Part shown: positions 1-6,340 of the stretch, piece after piece
How positions within the stretch are numbered: the first letter of the stretch is position 1
Layout: each line of letters starts with the position of its first letter
Source: Acidimicrobiia bacterium
Lineage (GTDB): Bacteria; Actinomycetota; Acidimicrobiia; Spongiisociales; ZC4RG35
Assembly (NCBI GenBank): GCA_003230435.1
Contig: QIDW01000299.1
Span: 1-8,519 of the forward strand
DNA length: 8,519 nucleotides
Direction of reading: 5' to 3'
Notes under the pieces: generated by a model
Told to the model about the DNA's origin: nothing
The model's input: the letters and a program-made list of their open reading frames with translations, nothing else
Databases searched by the model: none
Program-made: the position numbers and the translations under genes

Positions 1-770
1 GCGAGCGCCCAACGGTACGAGTCGGGGACCCCGGCGCAGTCGAGTGCCACATCGGGTCCCACGCCTCCGGTCATCCCCCGAATCGTTTCGACCGGTTCAC
101 TCGCGGTGTAGTCGACTGTCTCGTATCCCAGCTCGGCTGCCTTCTCGAGGCGCTCTCCCCGACCGACCACGATCACCCGTCCCGCGCCGAGCGCACGCGC
201 AGCGTCACACGCCAGCAGTCCCACCGGCCCCGGACCGAGCACCACGACAGTGTCACCGGCCCTTATGTTCCCCCGCTCTGCGGCGTGGAGGGCGATGGCA
301 GCGGGATCGAGCAGAGCGCCCTGGTGAAAGCTCAGCTCGTCAGGAAGGGCGAATACGGACTTGATCCCGTGCACGACGTACTCGGCGAAGGCGCCCTGCC
401 AGTTGTGGCCGTACTGGCGGTGCACCTCGGTGTTGCCGTAGTTCTCGCAAAGGTTGTATCTGCCATCGACGCACTTCTTGCAGAAACCGCACGCGTCGTG
501 CGACGTTCCAGCCACCCGGTCACCAACGGCGAAGCCGAAAACGGCCGCGCCCTCACCAAGCTCACACACCACCCCGGCCCACTCGTGTCCTGGAATGAAC
601 GGGTACGACGGTGGCCAGAAGCCCGGGTAGTCGCCCCGCAGAAGATGGGCATCCGTGCCACAGATGGTGATTGCCTTCACCCGACAAAGGACCTCCTGGG
701 GTCCCGGGGTCGGCTTGTCGACCTCCTCGATGGAGAACTCGTTGGGGGCAGTGAGCACCAGGGCTTTCAT
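1..770 (-). CDS. Zinc-dependent medium-chain alcohol dehydrogenase (partial, C-terminus beyond left edge)
   Basis: This is a medium-chain dehydrogenase/reductase that oxidises an alcohol (or reduces a carbonyl) with a nicotinamide cofactor in the cytoplasm. About 256 residues are visible from an ATG at 770-768, and the frame is open to the left edge. A full-length member has about 340-350 residues. Visible landmarks are the catalytic-zinc ligands Cys37 (ICGTD) and the GHE motif at 61-63, all four structural-zinc cysteines at 94, 97, 100 and 108, and the Rossmann glycine motif GPGPVG at 179-184. The position usually holding the NAD-selecting aspartate is Gly203 followed by Arg204, which may favour NADP(H). 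The start is supported by GAGAGG, which overlaps the stop codon of the preceding cyclase gene with 9 bases to the ATG. The gap to that gene is 13 bases, so it is the last visible gene of the operon. The family is clear. The substrate is not: sorbitol-, threonine- and aryl-alcohol-type enzymes share these motifs. Confidence 0.93.
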   Translation of the reverse strand, partial: MKALVLTAPNEFSIEEVDKPTPGPQEVLCRVKAITICGTDAHLLRGDYPGFWPPSYPFIPGHEWAGVVCELGEGAAVFGFAVGDRVAGTSHDACGFCKKCVDGRYNLCENYGNTEVHRQYGHNWQGAFAEYVVHGIKSVFALPDELSFHQGALLDPAAIALHAAERGNIRAGDTVVVLGPGPVGLLACDAARALGAGRVIVVGRGERLEKAAELGYETVDYTASEPVETIRGMTGGVGPDVALDCAGVPDSYRWAL

Positions 771-783
771 GAATGGTGTCCTC

Positions 784-1674
784 TCAAATCATCGCCAAGG
801 GATCCACCATCGAACCGGTGGCCCCTCGAATCTTCAGCGGTAGCATCACGAAGAGGAACTCGTACACCTGATCGCGCGCGATGTCCTCCAGGTAGATGCT
901 CTCCAACAGGTAGATCCCGTTCTCAATAAGCAGCTTGGTGTGCACCGGCTGCGGGTTCGCGGGAGTACCGCGATCTGGTGTCGGCATGACCTCATAGGTC
1001 TCAGTGTCGGTGCCAGTGGCGACCACGCCCTTATCCAACAGCCACTCAGCGGCAGAGAGGTCGGGGCCGGCTGTCTTGTGGGCCTCCATTGCCTTGGCAT
1101 CCGGCCAATACTTGAGATAGCCGGTGCGAATGAGCACGACGTCCCACGGTCGGACCTCGACGCCCTGTGCATCGGCGATCGCCTGCAACTCGTCTGCACC
1201 GACCGGTTCGCTCGCCGGCAACGCATCCACACCGCGGTACGTGGGCGGGTCGAGCAGGATGCCCCTCGTGAAGAAGGGCGGGAGATGCGAGGCATCGCCG
1301 ACGATCGGACCGTGATCCGTGAGGTGCTCCGCAGTGTTGCCGCCGCCGTACCAATGGTTGTCGTCGCCGATGGTCATGTGGGCGAGACCATCGATGTGTG
1401 CCCCAGAGTGCGAGCATGCCATCAGATACTCGGCCATGTAGCCAAGACCGACCTCGTTTGGCGGTCCCCACGGCTGTATCCCACCCGCCTTGATCCCTGG
1501 AGGCGTCCGATAGTTGAGCAATTGAAACGGCGGATGCCCCGGGAAGAGTGGCATTCCGGTGAATCGGGGGGTCGACAGCGAGTAGGAGTGACCCTCCTTC
1601 ACCATCTGGGCCGCCTCGACAACCTTCTCAGCTGGCATGTCCCTCACGGGGCCAACGTCTTGGATCTCGCTCAT
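784..1674 (-). CDS. Cyclase-family metal-dependent hydrolase (kynurenine formamidase/isatin hydrolase-like)
   Basis: This 296-residue protein belongs to the cyclase family (PF04199), whose known members hydrolyse amide or lactam bonds, such as kynurenine formamidase and isatin hydrolase. The metal-site signature HxGTHxDxPxH is present as HSGAHIDGLAH at residues 89-99. The three histidines and Asp95 are kept, while the usual Thr is Ala92 and the usual Pro is Leu97. The downstream elements GTDTET (221-226), His245 and Glu258 fit the later conserved blocks of the family. The start at 1674 is chosen over longer upstream readings because its ATG overlaps the TGA of the Mo-subunit gene (ATGA) and is preceded by GGGAG at a 5-base spacing. 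No signal peptide is visible, so it is probably cytoplasmic. Position directly behind a Mo hydroxylase suggests that it opens the ring or cleaves the amide produced by that enzyme. This is inference; the exact substrate is unknown. Confidence 0.92.
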   Translation of the reverse strand: MSEIQDVGPVRDMPAEKVVEAAQMVKEGHSYSLSTPRFTGMPLFPGHPPFQLLNYRTPPGIKAGGIQPWGPPNEVGLGYMAEYLMACSHSGAHIDGLAHMTIGDDNHWYGGGNTAEHLTDHGPIVGDASHLPPFFTRGILLDPPTYRGVDALPASEPVGADELQAIADAQGVEVRPWDVVLIRTGYLKYWPDAKAMEAHKTAGPDLSAAEWLLDKGVVATGTDTETYEVMPTPDRGTPANPQPVHTKLLIENGIYLLESIYLEDIARDQVYEFLFVMLPLKIRGATGSMVDPLAMI

Positions 1675-3920
1675 GTTTGCTCCCTCATTGCTTCCCACAC
1701 TCGCTGCGGCGTCAGTGGTAGATCGCGGATCGTCAGGCCGGTGGCCTCGCGGACCGCGGCACCGACGGCTGGAGCGGTGCACAACAGGCTTCCCTCACTG
1801 ACGCCTTTGGCGCCGTAGGGGCCGGGTCCATCGCTGTTCTCAATGCTGTCGCTGACCAGCTCGGCCGGCAGATCTTTGCTCGTGGGGATCCGATAGTCGA
1901 TGGCGCCCATGTTCCTTATGCGCCCCATCTCGTCGTGGATCATCACTTCCATGAGTGTGTGCCCAAGACCCATGATCGCCGCGCCTTCGTCCTGTCCGTG
2001 CACCTGCTGCGGGTTGAGCGCGGTCCCGACATCACCGACGGTCACATGCTTGATGATCTGGATCTCTCCCGTCTCATCGTCAACCTCGGCTTCAATGGCC
2101 GTACAGTTGAACTCGAAGAACGCAGCCGAACCCGCGAGCGGATGGTCGGGCTCCTTGTCCTTTCGCATTTCGCCGTTGCCGATGACCTCGCCACCGAGGG
2201 AGCCGAGACCTTCCTGAACCACCTCGACGATCGGCAGTTCCTCACCGGTGAAACGGACGGTGCCGCCATCGACGTCGATGTCGGCCTCGTCCATCCCGTG
2301 GATTCGGGAGGCCATAGCCCTCACCTTGCCGTGGATGTCCTTGCAGGCCCGATAGACCGACGTACCCATGAGCACGGTCGACCGGCTGGCGGACGTCTGC
2401 TGATCGTACGGTACGATCGCTGTGTCGCCCATGATGACGCTGATGCGCTCGATGGGAATTCCCATCTCCTGAGCGACGATCTGGGAGAGCACGGTCCTGG
2501 CGCCCTGTCCCATGTCGGACGTACCGCAGAAGACAAGCGCGCTTCCATCTGCGAGTAGTCGCACCGTCGAATAGGAGAGACCGGTGGTCGGCCCGGACTT
2601 CAAACCGAGAGCGATGCCCCGGCCGCGCCCCTCCGACAGCGGGGCGTCCCAACCGATCAGCTCGGCAGCCTTGTCGACCGTCTGTCTCCAATCGCCGTCC
2701 GCGGGCGTGTCACCGGGGATGAACTCGACACCCTTCTCCGGCAGATTGCGCCGCCTGATCTCGAGGCGATCGATGCCGAGACCGAGGGCCGCCTCATCGA
2801 GCGTGCACTCGCGCGCCCATGTGATCTGTGGTACGCCGAATCCGCGGAAGGCGGTAGTTGGCGTAGTGTTCGAGAGGATCGTCCTTCCCGCGATCTTGAC
2901 GACTGGGACCCGGTACGGTCCGGCAGCCACGTAGGACGCCTTGCTCGCGACACGGTCCGCGATGTCGACGTATGCGCCGATGAGGTAATCCGTCTCGGTA
3001 TCGTTGAAGACCATGTCACCGTCATTGGTCAGCCCCAGCCTCACCCGAACCCGGGTCGATGACCGCCGGACGGCCTGGAAAGTCTCTTCGAGCGACATGA
3101 TCAAGCGAACCGGCCTGCCGGTCTTCATCGCCATGTAGGCGACCAGTGGCTCGAGCTTCGGATGCTGCTTGCCGCCGAAACCGCCACCGGGATCAGGAGC
3201 GAAGATCCGCAGCTTGGAGAGCGGCAGGTCGAGAAGCTTCGCCAGAGTCTTCTGGAGCTGGAACGGGTGCTGAATCGTGCTCCATACCTTGAGCTCGTCG
3301 CCCTCCGGTGCAACCATGAACGCATGTGGCTCGATGGCAAAGTGGGTGACCATGGGGAACTCGTACTTCCGCTCGATCACATAGTCCGCCTCCCCTTCGA
3401 TCGCACCGATGTCGCCCCAGCCGAAGTTGAACTCGGTCTTGATGTTGGAGTGAGCGAAAGGTTCGTTCGGCCGCAACGACGGATGCTGGACCAGGTCCGC
3501 GTCCGGATCGAGCGCTGCGTCAATGGAGAACACTCCGGGCAGCACTTCGTACTCGACCTCGACAAGAGCAACAGCCTCCTCTGCAGCCTCCTTCGTGTCT
3601 GCGGCAACAGCGGCAATCGGTTCACCGTGGTACTTCACCTCGCCGTCGGCGAGGATCGGGCGGTCCTCGTACTGGGGCCCGAATCGCGGCATCGGATGCG
3701 GAAGGTCCTTCGGAGTCAAGATGAGCTGGACGCCGGGAACCTGCTCTGCCTTGGTGGTGTCAATCGAGATGATCCGTGCTCGACCCTCATCGATCTTCAC
3801 CAGCTTGGCCTGCAGTTCGTCAACGAGATGGATGTCGGCGACGTACTGCTGCGCGCCGGTAACTCGATCCCGTCCCCCGACCCGGTTCGGCGAAGAGCCT
3901 ACGGATCCGTTTGCAGTCAT
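1671..3920 (-). CDS. Molybdenum hydroxylase large subunit (xanthine dehydrogenase/aldehyde oxidase superfamily, Mo-cofactor binding)
   Basis: This 749-residue protein is the catalytic subunit of a heterotrimeric Mo hydroxylase. It uses water to hydroxylate a carbon, typically next to a ring nitrogen or in an aldehyde, and passes electrons to the FeS and FAD subunits. Its length fits the family (about 750-800). Motifs in order are GGGFGGK at 245-251, TAFRGFGVPQ at 356-365, GTSDMGQG at 466-473, an ASRST segment near 511-515, DVGTALNP at 630-637, and GAKGVSEG at 703-710, where Glu709 is the expected catalytic base. The CO dehydrogenase loop AYRCSFR is absent, so it is not form I CoxL. By eye alignment, bovine XDH Glu802 and Arg880 correspond to Gln252 and Lys327, which argues against xanthine as substrate. 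The start at 3920 overlaps the TGA of the FeS gene (ATGA), and a purine-rich GGGGAGGGA abuts it. The longer upstream frame runs antiparallel to nothing useful and lies inside the FeS gene. Confidence 0.95.
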   Translation of the reverse strand: MTANGSVGSSPNRVGGRDRVTGAQQYVADIHLVDELQAKLVKIDEGRARIISIDTTKAEQVPGVQLILTPKDLPHPMPRFGPQYEDRPILADGEVKYHGEPIAAVAADTKEAAEEAVALVEVEYEVLPGVFSIDAALDPDADLVQHPSLRPNEPFAHSNIKTEFNFGWGDIGAIEGEADYVIERKYEFPMVTHFAIEPHAFMVAPEGDELKVWSTIQHPFQLQKTLAKLLDLPLSKLRIFAPDPGGGFGGKQHPKLEPLVAYMAMKTGRPVRLIMSLEETFQAVRRSSTRVRVRLGLTNDGDMVFNDTETDYLIGAYVDIADRVASKASYVAAGPYRVPVVKIAGRTILSNTTPTTAFRGFGVPQITWARECTLDEAALGLGIDRLEIRRRNLPEKGVEFIPGDTPADGDWRQTVDKAAELIGWDAPLSEGRGRGIALGLKSGPTTGLSYSTVRLLADGSALVFCGTSDMGQGARTVLSQIVAQEMGIPIERISVIMGDTAIVPYDQQTSASRSTVLMGTSVYRACKDIHGKVRAMASRIHGMDEADIDVDGGTVRFTGEELPIVEVVQEGLGSLGGEVIGNGEMRKDKEPDHPLAGSAAFFEFNCTAIEAEVDDETGEIQIIKHVTVGDVGTALNPQQVHGQDEGAAIMGLGHTLMEVMIHDEMGRIRNMGAIDYRIPTSKDLPAELVSDSIENSDGPGPYGAKGVSEGSLLCTAPAVGAAVREATGLTIRDLPLTPQRVWEAMREQT

Positions 3921-4393
3921 TCCCTCCCCGCTTTCGCGGCCAGCATGACCGCCTCGGTGATCTGCAGATACCCTGCACAGCGGCAGAGGTTCCCACCGAG
4001 CGCCTCGTGCACGTCTTCGATGGAGGGATCCAAATTGCGCTGCAGGAAGGCATGGGCCGACATCAGCTGCCCGGGAATGCAGAACCCACACTGCGGGGCG
4101 CTGACGTCGAGGAATGCCTGCTGAAGTGTGCTCAGGCGTCCGTCCGTGGCCAGACCCTCAACGCTGATCACGTCCCGCCCGTCGATTTCGACGGCCAACA
4201 TGAGACACGAGTTCATCGGCATTCCGTCCACGACGACCGTGCACGCGCCACACTCGCCCACCACGCAGCACTCCTTGGTGCCGGTAAGCCCGAGCTGATC
4301 GCGCAAGACGTCGAGCAAGGTGTGGTTGGCGGCAACCTCGAACGCGCGGTCGCGACCGTTGATGTTTGCCTCGATGTGGATCACTTCGCTCAT
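3917..4393 (-). CDS. (2Fe-2S)-binding small subunit of molybdenum hydroxylase
   Basis: This 158-residue protein carries two 2Fe-2S clusters that relay electrons from the Mo centre to FAD. The N-terminal plant-ferredoxin-like domain has cluster ligands Cys43, Cys48, Cys51 and Cys63, in the pattern C-x4-C-G-x-C and then SCL. The C-terminal helical domain has QCGFC at 101-105 and CRC at 137-139, giving ligands Cys102, Cys105, Cys137 and Cys139. Gln101 is the residue that usually contacts the molybdopterin cofactor. All eight ligands are intact, and the length is typical (150-170). The ATG at 4393 overlaps the TGA of the FAD-subunit gene (ATGA) and has AGGGAG four bases upstream. The open frame extends further upstream, but that extension is Arg-rich, unlike the family, and lies inside the FAD gene. 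The gene ends in another ATGA overlap with the Mo subunit, so the three subunits are probably made in step by translational coupling. Confidence 0.96.
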   Translation of the reverse strand: MSEVIHIEANINGRDRAFEVAANHTLLDVLRDQLGLTGTKECCVVGECGACTVVVDGMPMNSCLMLAVEIDGRDVISVEGLATDGRLSTLQQAFLDVSAPQCGFCIPGQLMSAHAFLQRNLDPSIEDVHEALGGNLCRCAGYLQITEAVMLAAKAGRE

Positions 4394-5262
4394 GACACTC
4401 CCTGCAGTTCCTGCAGGCGTCTCAGAGCCCTGCGGACGGCGCGGGCACCGAGCACCCGCAGCATCGCCCGCCGATAGTCCGGACTCGCACGCAGCGACCT
4501 CACCGATGGAGTCGCATCCGCGAAGATCTCCTCGAAAACCGCCGCCTTGGCCTCGTCGGAGGCGTCCGGGTCGGCGAGAACGCCCGACTCGTCTGTTCTC
4601 AGCCACGCGCGCGGTCCAACACTGCCGAATGCAACACGAGTGATGCCGGCGTCGTCGACGGTCGCACACAGGGTGACCGATGCCAGGTCGGTCCCCTTCC
4701 GGCGCGTCATGCGCTCATAGGCGCTGCCAAGCGGACGCGACGGCAGCCTCAACTCCAACGCGACTGCAATCTCACCGTCCTGGAGGGCCGTCCGGCCCGG
4801 GCCGACGATGAATTCGTCGATCTCCACCCTGCGGGTTCCATCGGGCCCGGCCACCACGATGATCGCGTCGTACGCGAGAAGAGGCGGTGCCGTGTCGGCA
4901 GCCGGCGATCCGTTGCAGATGTTGCCGAGCAACGTGGCCCGATTCCTGATCTGGACCGAACCAACAACAACCGCTGCCTCGGCCAGAGCCGGGAAGTGTT
5001 TGTTGATGCCCTCGTCGTCGACCGTCTCGGCCATCGTGGCCGTGGCGCTCAGCGTCACCGTGTCACCGGCCCACATGAGGGACGGGTAGAACTCGGTGAT
5101 CCGTTTCAGATCGACGACAACCTTCGGCTGGCTTTGCCCGTCCCTCATTGCAATCACCAGATCGGTTCCGCCTGCGAGTACCTCAACTTCCGAGCCACTC
5201 GCGGCAAGCAGCCGAAGCGCGTCGTCCAGCGACTCAGGGCGTTCGTAGGAGAACTCCTTCAT
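4390..5262 (-). CDS. FAD-binding medium subunit of molybdenum hydroxylase
   Basis: This 290-residue protein is the flavin subunit (CoxM/XdhB-type). It accepts electrons from the FeS subunit and delivers them to NAD+, a quinone or another acceptor. It has the expected two-part layout: an N-terminal FAD-binding domain with AGGTDL at 30-35 and the segment IRNRATLLGN at 105-114 followed by NGSPAAD at 117-123, then a C-terminal domain from about residue 175 containing the LASVTLCATV strand. Length is normal for the family (about 280-295). The start at 5262 begins the canonical family N-terminus (MKEFSYERPESLDDAL) and has GAGAG about eight bases upstream. It lies 21 bases after the stop of the P-loop gene and ends in an ATGA overlap with the FeS gene. 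The medium-small-large order is the same as in coxMSL operons, although the large subunit here is not a CO dehydrogenase. Confidence 0.95.
   Translation of the reverse strand: MKEFSYERPESLDDALRLLAASGSEVEVLAGGTDLVIAMRDGQSQPKVVVDLKRITEFYPSLMWAGDTVTLSATATMAETVDDEGINKHFPALAEAAVVVGSVQIRNRATLLGNICNGSPAADTAPPLLAYDAIIVVAGPDGTRRVEIDEFIVGPGRTALQDGEIAVALELRLPSRPLGSAYERMTRRKGTDLASVTLCATVDDAGITRVAFGSVGPRAWLRTDESGVLADPDASDEAKAAVFEEIFADATPSVRSLRASPDYRRAMLRVLGARAVRRALRRLQELQGVS
4398..4417 (-). promoter_or_regulatory. Hairpin overlapping the FeS-subunit ribosome binding site
   Basis: The last codons of the FAD gene contain the perfect inverted repeat CCTGCAG-GAA-CTGCAGG (4417-4401 in transcript direction), with 7-bp arms and a 3-base loop. 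The Shine-Dalgarno AGGGAG of the FeS gene (4403-4398) begins inside the 3' arm. In mRNA this hairpin would partly mask the binding site until a ribosome finishing the FAD gene melts it, which would strengthen coupling at the ATGA overlap. The repeat is seen directly. The regulatory role is inference, because the codons for Leu-Gln-Glu-Leu-Gln alone could create it. Confidence 0.4.
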
Positions 5263-5283
5263 GTCGTCACTCTCTCTTGTTCG

Positions 5284-6165
5284 TCAGATGACCTTGTCGG
5301 CCTCGTCCATCAGGACTTGCGGCGTCGATGCCCGGATGAAGAAGAACGGCCGGTTGCAGAACCGTTCGACATAGTCGGCGCGCGCCTTACGCAGCTCGAG
5401 AGTATCGGTCAGTGGCATGGGCCAGTCCGGCGCCAGCAGCTCGTTGGTCAGGAAGTAGTTCTGCAGCGAGTGGAACGCCTGGAACTGCTTCTCGAAGTCG
5501 CCCATCTCGACCGTGCTCGGGTCGAAGTTGCCGTCGATCGCTGGAACGATGACAACGTCCACGTTGCTCGGCTCGTCGTAGTCCTCCCACGTCGGCATCT
5601 CGCCGAAGAAGATCTCTACGCCACGATCGGGAGCAGCCTTGTCGGCTCGCTCGGTTCCTTTTGCACGACTCTTGATGAATACCGTCTTGGAGCCCATCAC
5701 GACGATGCCGCTCTCATCAATAACCGTCGTCTCCGTCGAAACGAGCTCACCGCCGCGACGGCACGCCTCGATCTGGGCCATGCTCTTGCCGTGGTTGGAC
5801 TCGCCGCCGAGGAAGAGCACGGTCTTGCCCTTGTAGCGCACTGCCGCCGAGTGGAATGGATGCAGGCCTTCGGCCTCCATCCGGAGGGCGAGAACGGTCA
5901 CAATTGCCTTCTGGATCGGTCCCTCGGCCCAGTCGCCCTCGAACCGTAGCGTTCGGCCGTCCCACGCCACCGACTTGTGGGCTGCGTCGCGATCCCAGAC
6001 TATGTCGGGTTCGCCGAGCGTGACCTCGGGTTCCAGTTGCACGGCGGCAAGGCGGTAGTTGAGAAAATCCATGTTGTCGAGTACGTGCTCGGGCACCTCG
6101 GAGCCGACTACGTCAACCCTCAATCGCGCGGTACCGGCCGACATCTCCTCGGAGAGTATTGCCAT
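5284..6165 (-). CDS. HPr kinase-like P-loop protein of unknown role
   Basis: This 293-residue protein has a Walker A motif GESNHGKS at 121-128, preceded by FHSAAVRYKGKTVLFLG (104-120). The pattern His, small residues, GKxVLxLG, P-loop, then RRGGELVSTE (136-145) follows the core of HPr kinase/phosphorylase and related PEP-carboxykinase-fold proteins. In HPr kinase the equivalent of Thr144-Glu145 is an Asp-Asp pair that helps bind metal and catalyse, so the chemistry may differ. The N-terminal 100 residues and the C-terminal 110 residues (acidic around 190-225, aromatic FHSLQNYFLTN near 231-241) match no family I recognise. There is no signal peptide or membrane segment. The start at 6165 has GAGGAG at a six-base spacing; Met8 is a less likely alternative. 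It is the first gene of the Mo-hydroxylase operon, 21 bases before the FAD subunit. It may be a kinase, a regulator or a maturation ATPase for the Mo enzyme. The P-loop is secure, the HprK relation is likely, and the function is unknown. Confidence 0.85.
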   Translation of the reverse strand: MAILSEEMSAGTARLRVDVVGSEVPEHVLDNMDFLNYRLAAVQLEPEVTLGEPDIVWDRDAAHKSVAWDGRTLRFEGDWAEGPIQKAIVTVLALRMEAEGLHPFHSAAVRYKGKTVLFLGGESNHGKSMAQIEACRRGGELVSTETTVIDESGIVVMGSKTVFIKSRAKGTERADKAAPDRGVEIFFGEMPTWEDYDEPSNVDVVIVPAIDGNFDPSTVEMGDFEKQFQAFHSLQNYFLTNELLAPDWPMPLTDTLELRKARADYVERFCNRPFFFIRASTPQVLMDEADKVI

Positions 6166-6196
6166 TCTGGTCTCCTCAATCTGTTATTGACGTTTC

Positions 6197-6215
6197 GTGT
6201 TGTCTACCCAAACAC
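6197..6215. promoter_or_regulatory. Inverted repeat GTGTT-N9-AACAC, candidate GntR operator
   Basis: GTGTT at 6197-6201 and AACAC at 6211-6215 are perfect 5-bp inverted arms around a 9-base spacer. Within it, TTGTCTAC (6200-6207) followed by CCAA resembles the TTGTATACAA-type sites bound by several FCD-family GntR regulators, with one changed base and a small insertion. It lies about 30-50 bases before the P-loop start codon. Arms this short can occur by chance, so the operator call is tentative. Confidence 0.3.
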
Positions 6216-6261
6216 CCCTCGTCCGTATGGTGGTCGCAGTGAACGCGTCGCGCCCTTCATC

Positions 6262-6285
6262 CCCACCAACGGCGCACACGGTGGG
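6262..6285. promoter_or_regulatory. Inverted repeat CCCACC-N12-GGTGGG near the candidate promoter
   Basis: CCCACC at 6262-6267 and GGTGGG at 6280-6285 are perfect 6-bp arms separated by 12 bases. The repeat would overlap the -10 region belonging to the TTGACA at 6301-6306, a position where a bound repressor would block polymerase. It could equally be a short mRNA hairpin. No U-tract follows, so a terminator is unlikely. Confidence 0.25.
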
Positions 6286-6306
6286 TTCCCGTGGAGTGCG
6301 TGTCAA
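6278..6306 (-). promoter_or_regulatory. Candidate promoter with consensus -35 TTGACA
   Basis: A perfect TTGACA lies on the minus strand at 6306-6301. At a 17-base spacing the -10 hexamer would be CACCGT (6283-6278), which matches TATAAT only at the second and last positions. Promoters in high-GC bacteria often have weak -10 boxes, and the location upstream of the operon is right, but the evidence is limited to the -35 box and context. Confidence 0.28.
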
Positions 6307-6313
6307 GGTCGGG

Positions 6314-6340
6314 TTCCGCGACACCGCCGGTCGCGGGGAA
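6314..6340 (-). terminator. GC-rich hairpin downstream of the GntR gene, candidate terminator without U-tract
   Basis: In the direction of transcription CCGCGAC (6336-6330) and GTCGCGG (6322-6316) form a perfect 7-bp stem around a 7-base loop. Outer bases TTCC (6340-6337) can pair with GGAA after a shifted register. It begins about 50 bases after the GntR stop codon and just before the candidate -35 box, where it could separate the regulator transcript from the operon. No run of T follows, so it would be an atypical intrinsic terminator or only an RNA structure. Confidence 0.35.

Noticed and set aside
44..929. Plus-strand frames at the left edge (44-364 and 285-929).
   Set aside because: They run opposite the alcohol dehydrogenase, whose zinc and Rossmann motifs are intact.
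1671..3920. Annotation of the Mo enzyme as aerobic CO dehydrogenase (coxMSL), suggested by gene order.
   Set aside because: The diagnostic AYRCSFR loop is absent; the equivalent region reads TAFRGFGVPQ. No coxD/E/F-type accessory genes are visible.
3162..4124. Long plus-strand open frame of 320 codons opposite the Mo and FeS subunit genes.
   Set aside because: It lies wholly antisense to genes with complete motif sets, has no recognisable domain, and such shadow frames are common in high-GC DNA.
4996..5949. Plus-strand open frame of 317 codons spanning the FAD and P-loop genes.
   Set aside because: It crosses the boundary between two supported minus-strand genes and has no motif or convincing start site.
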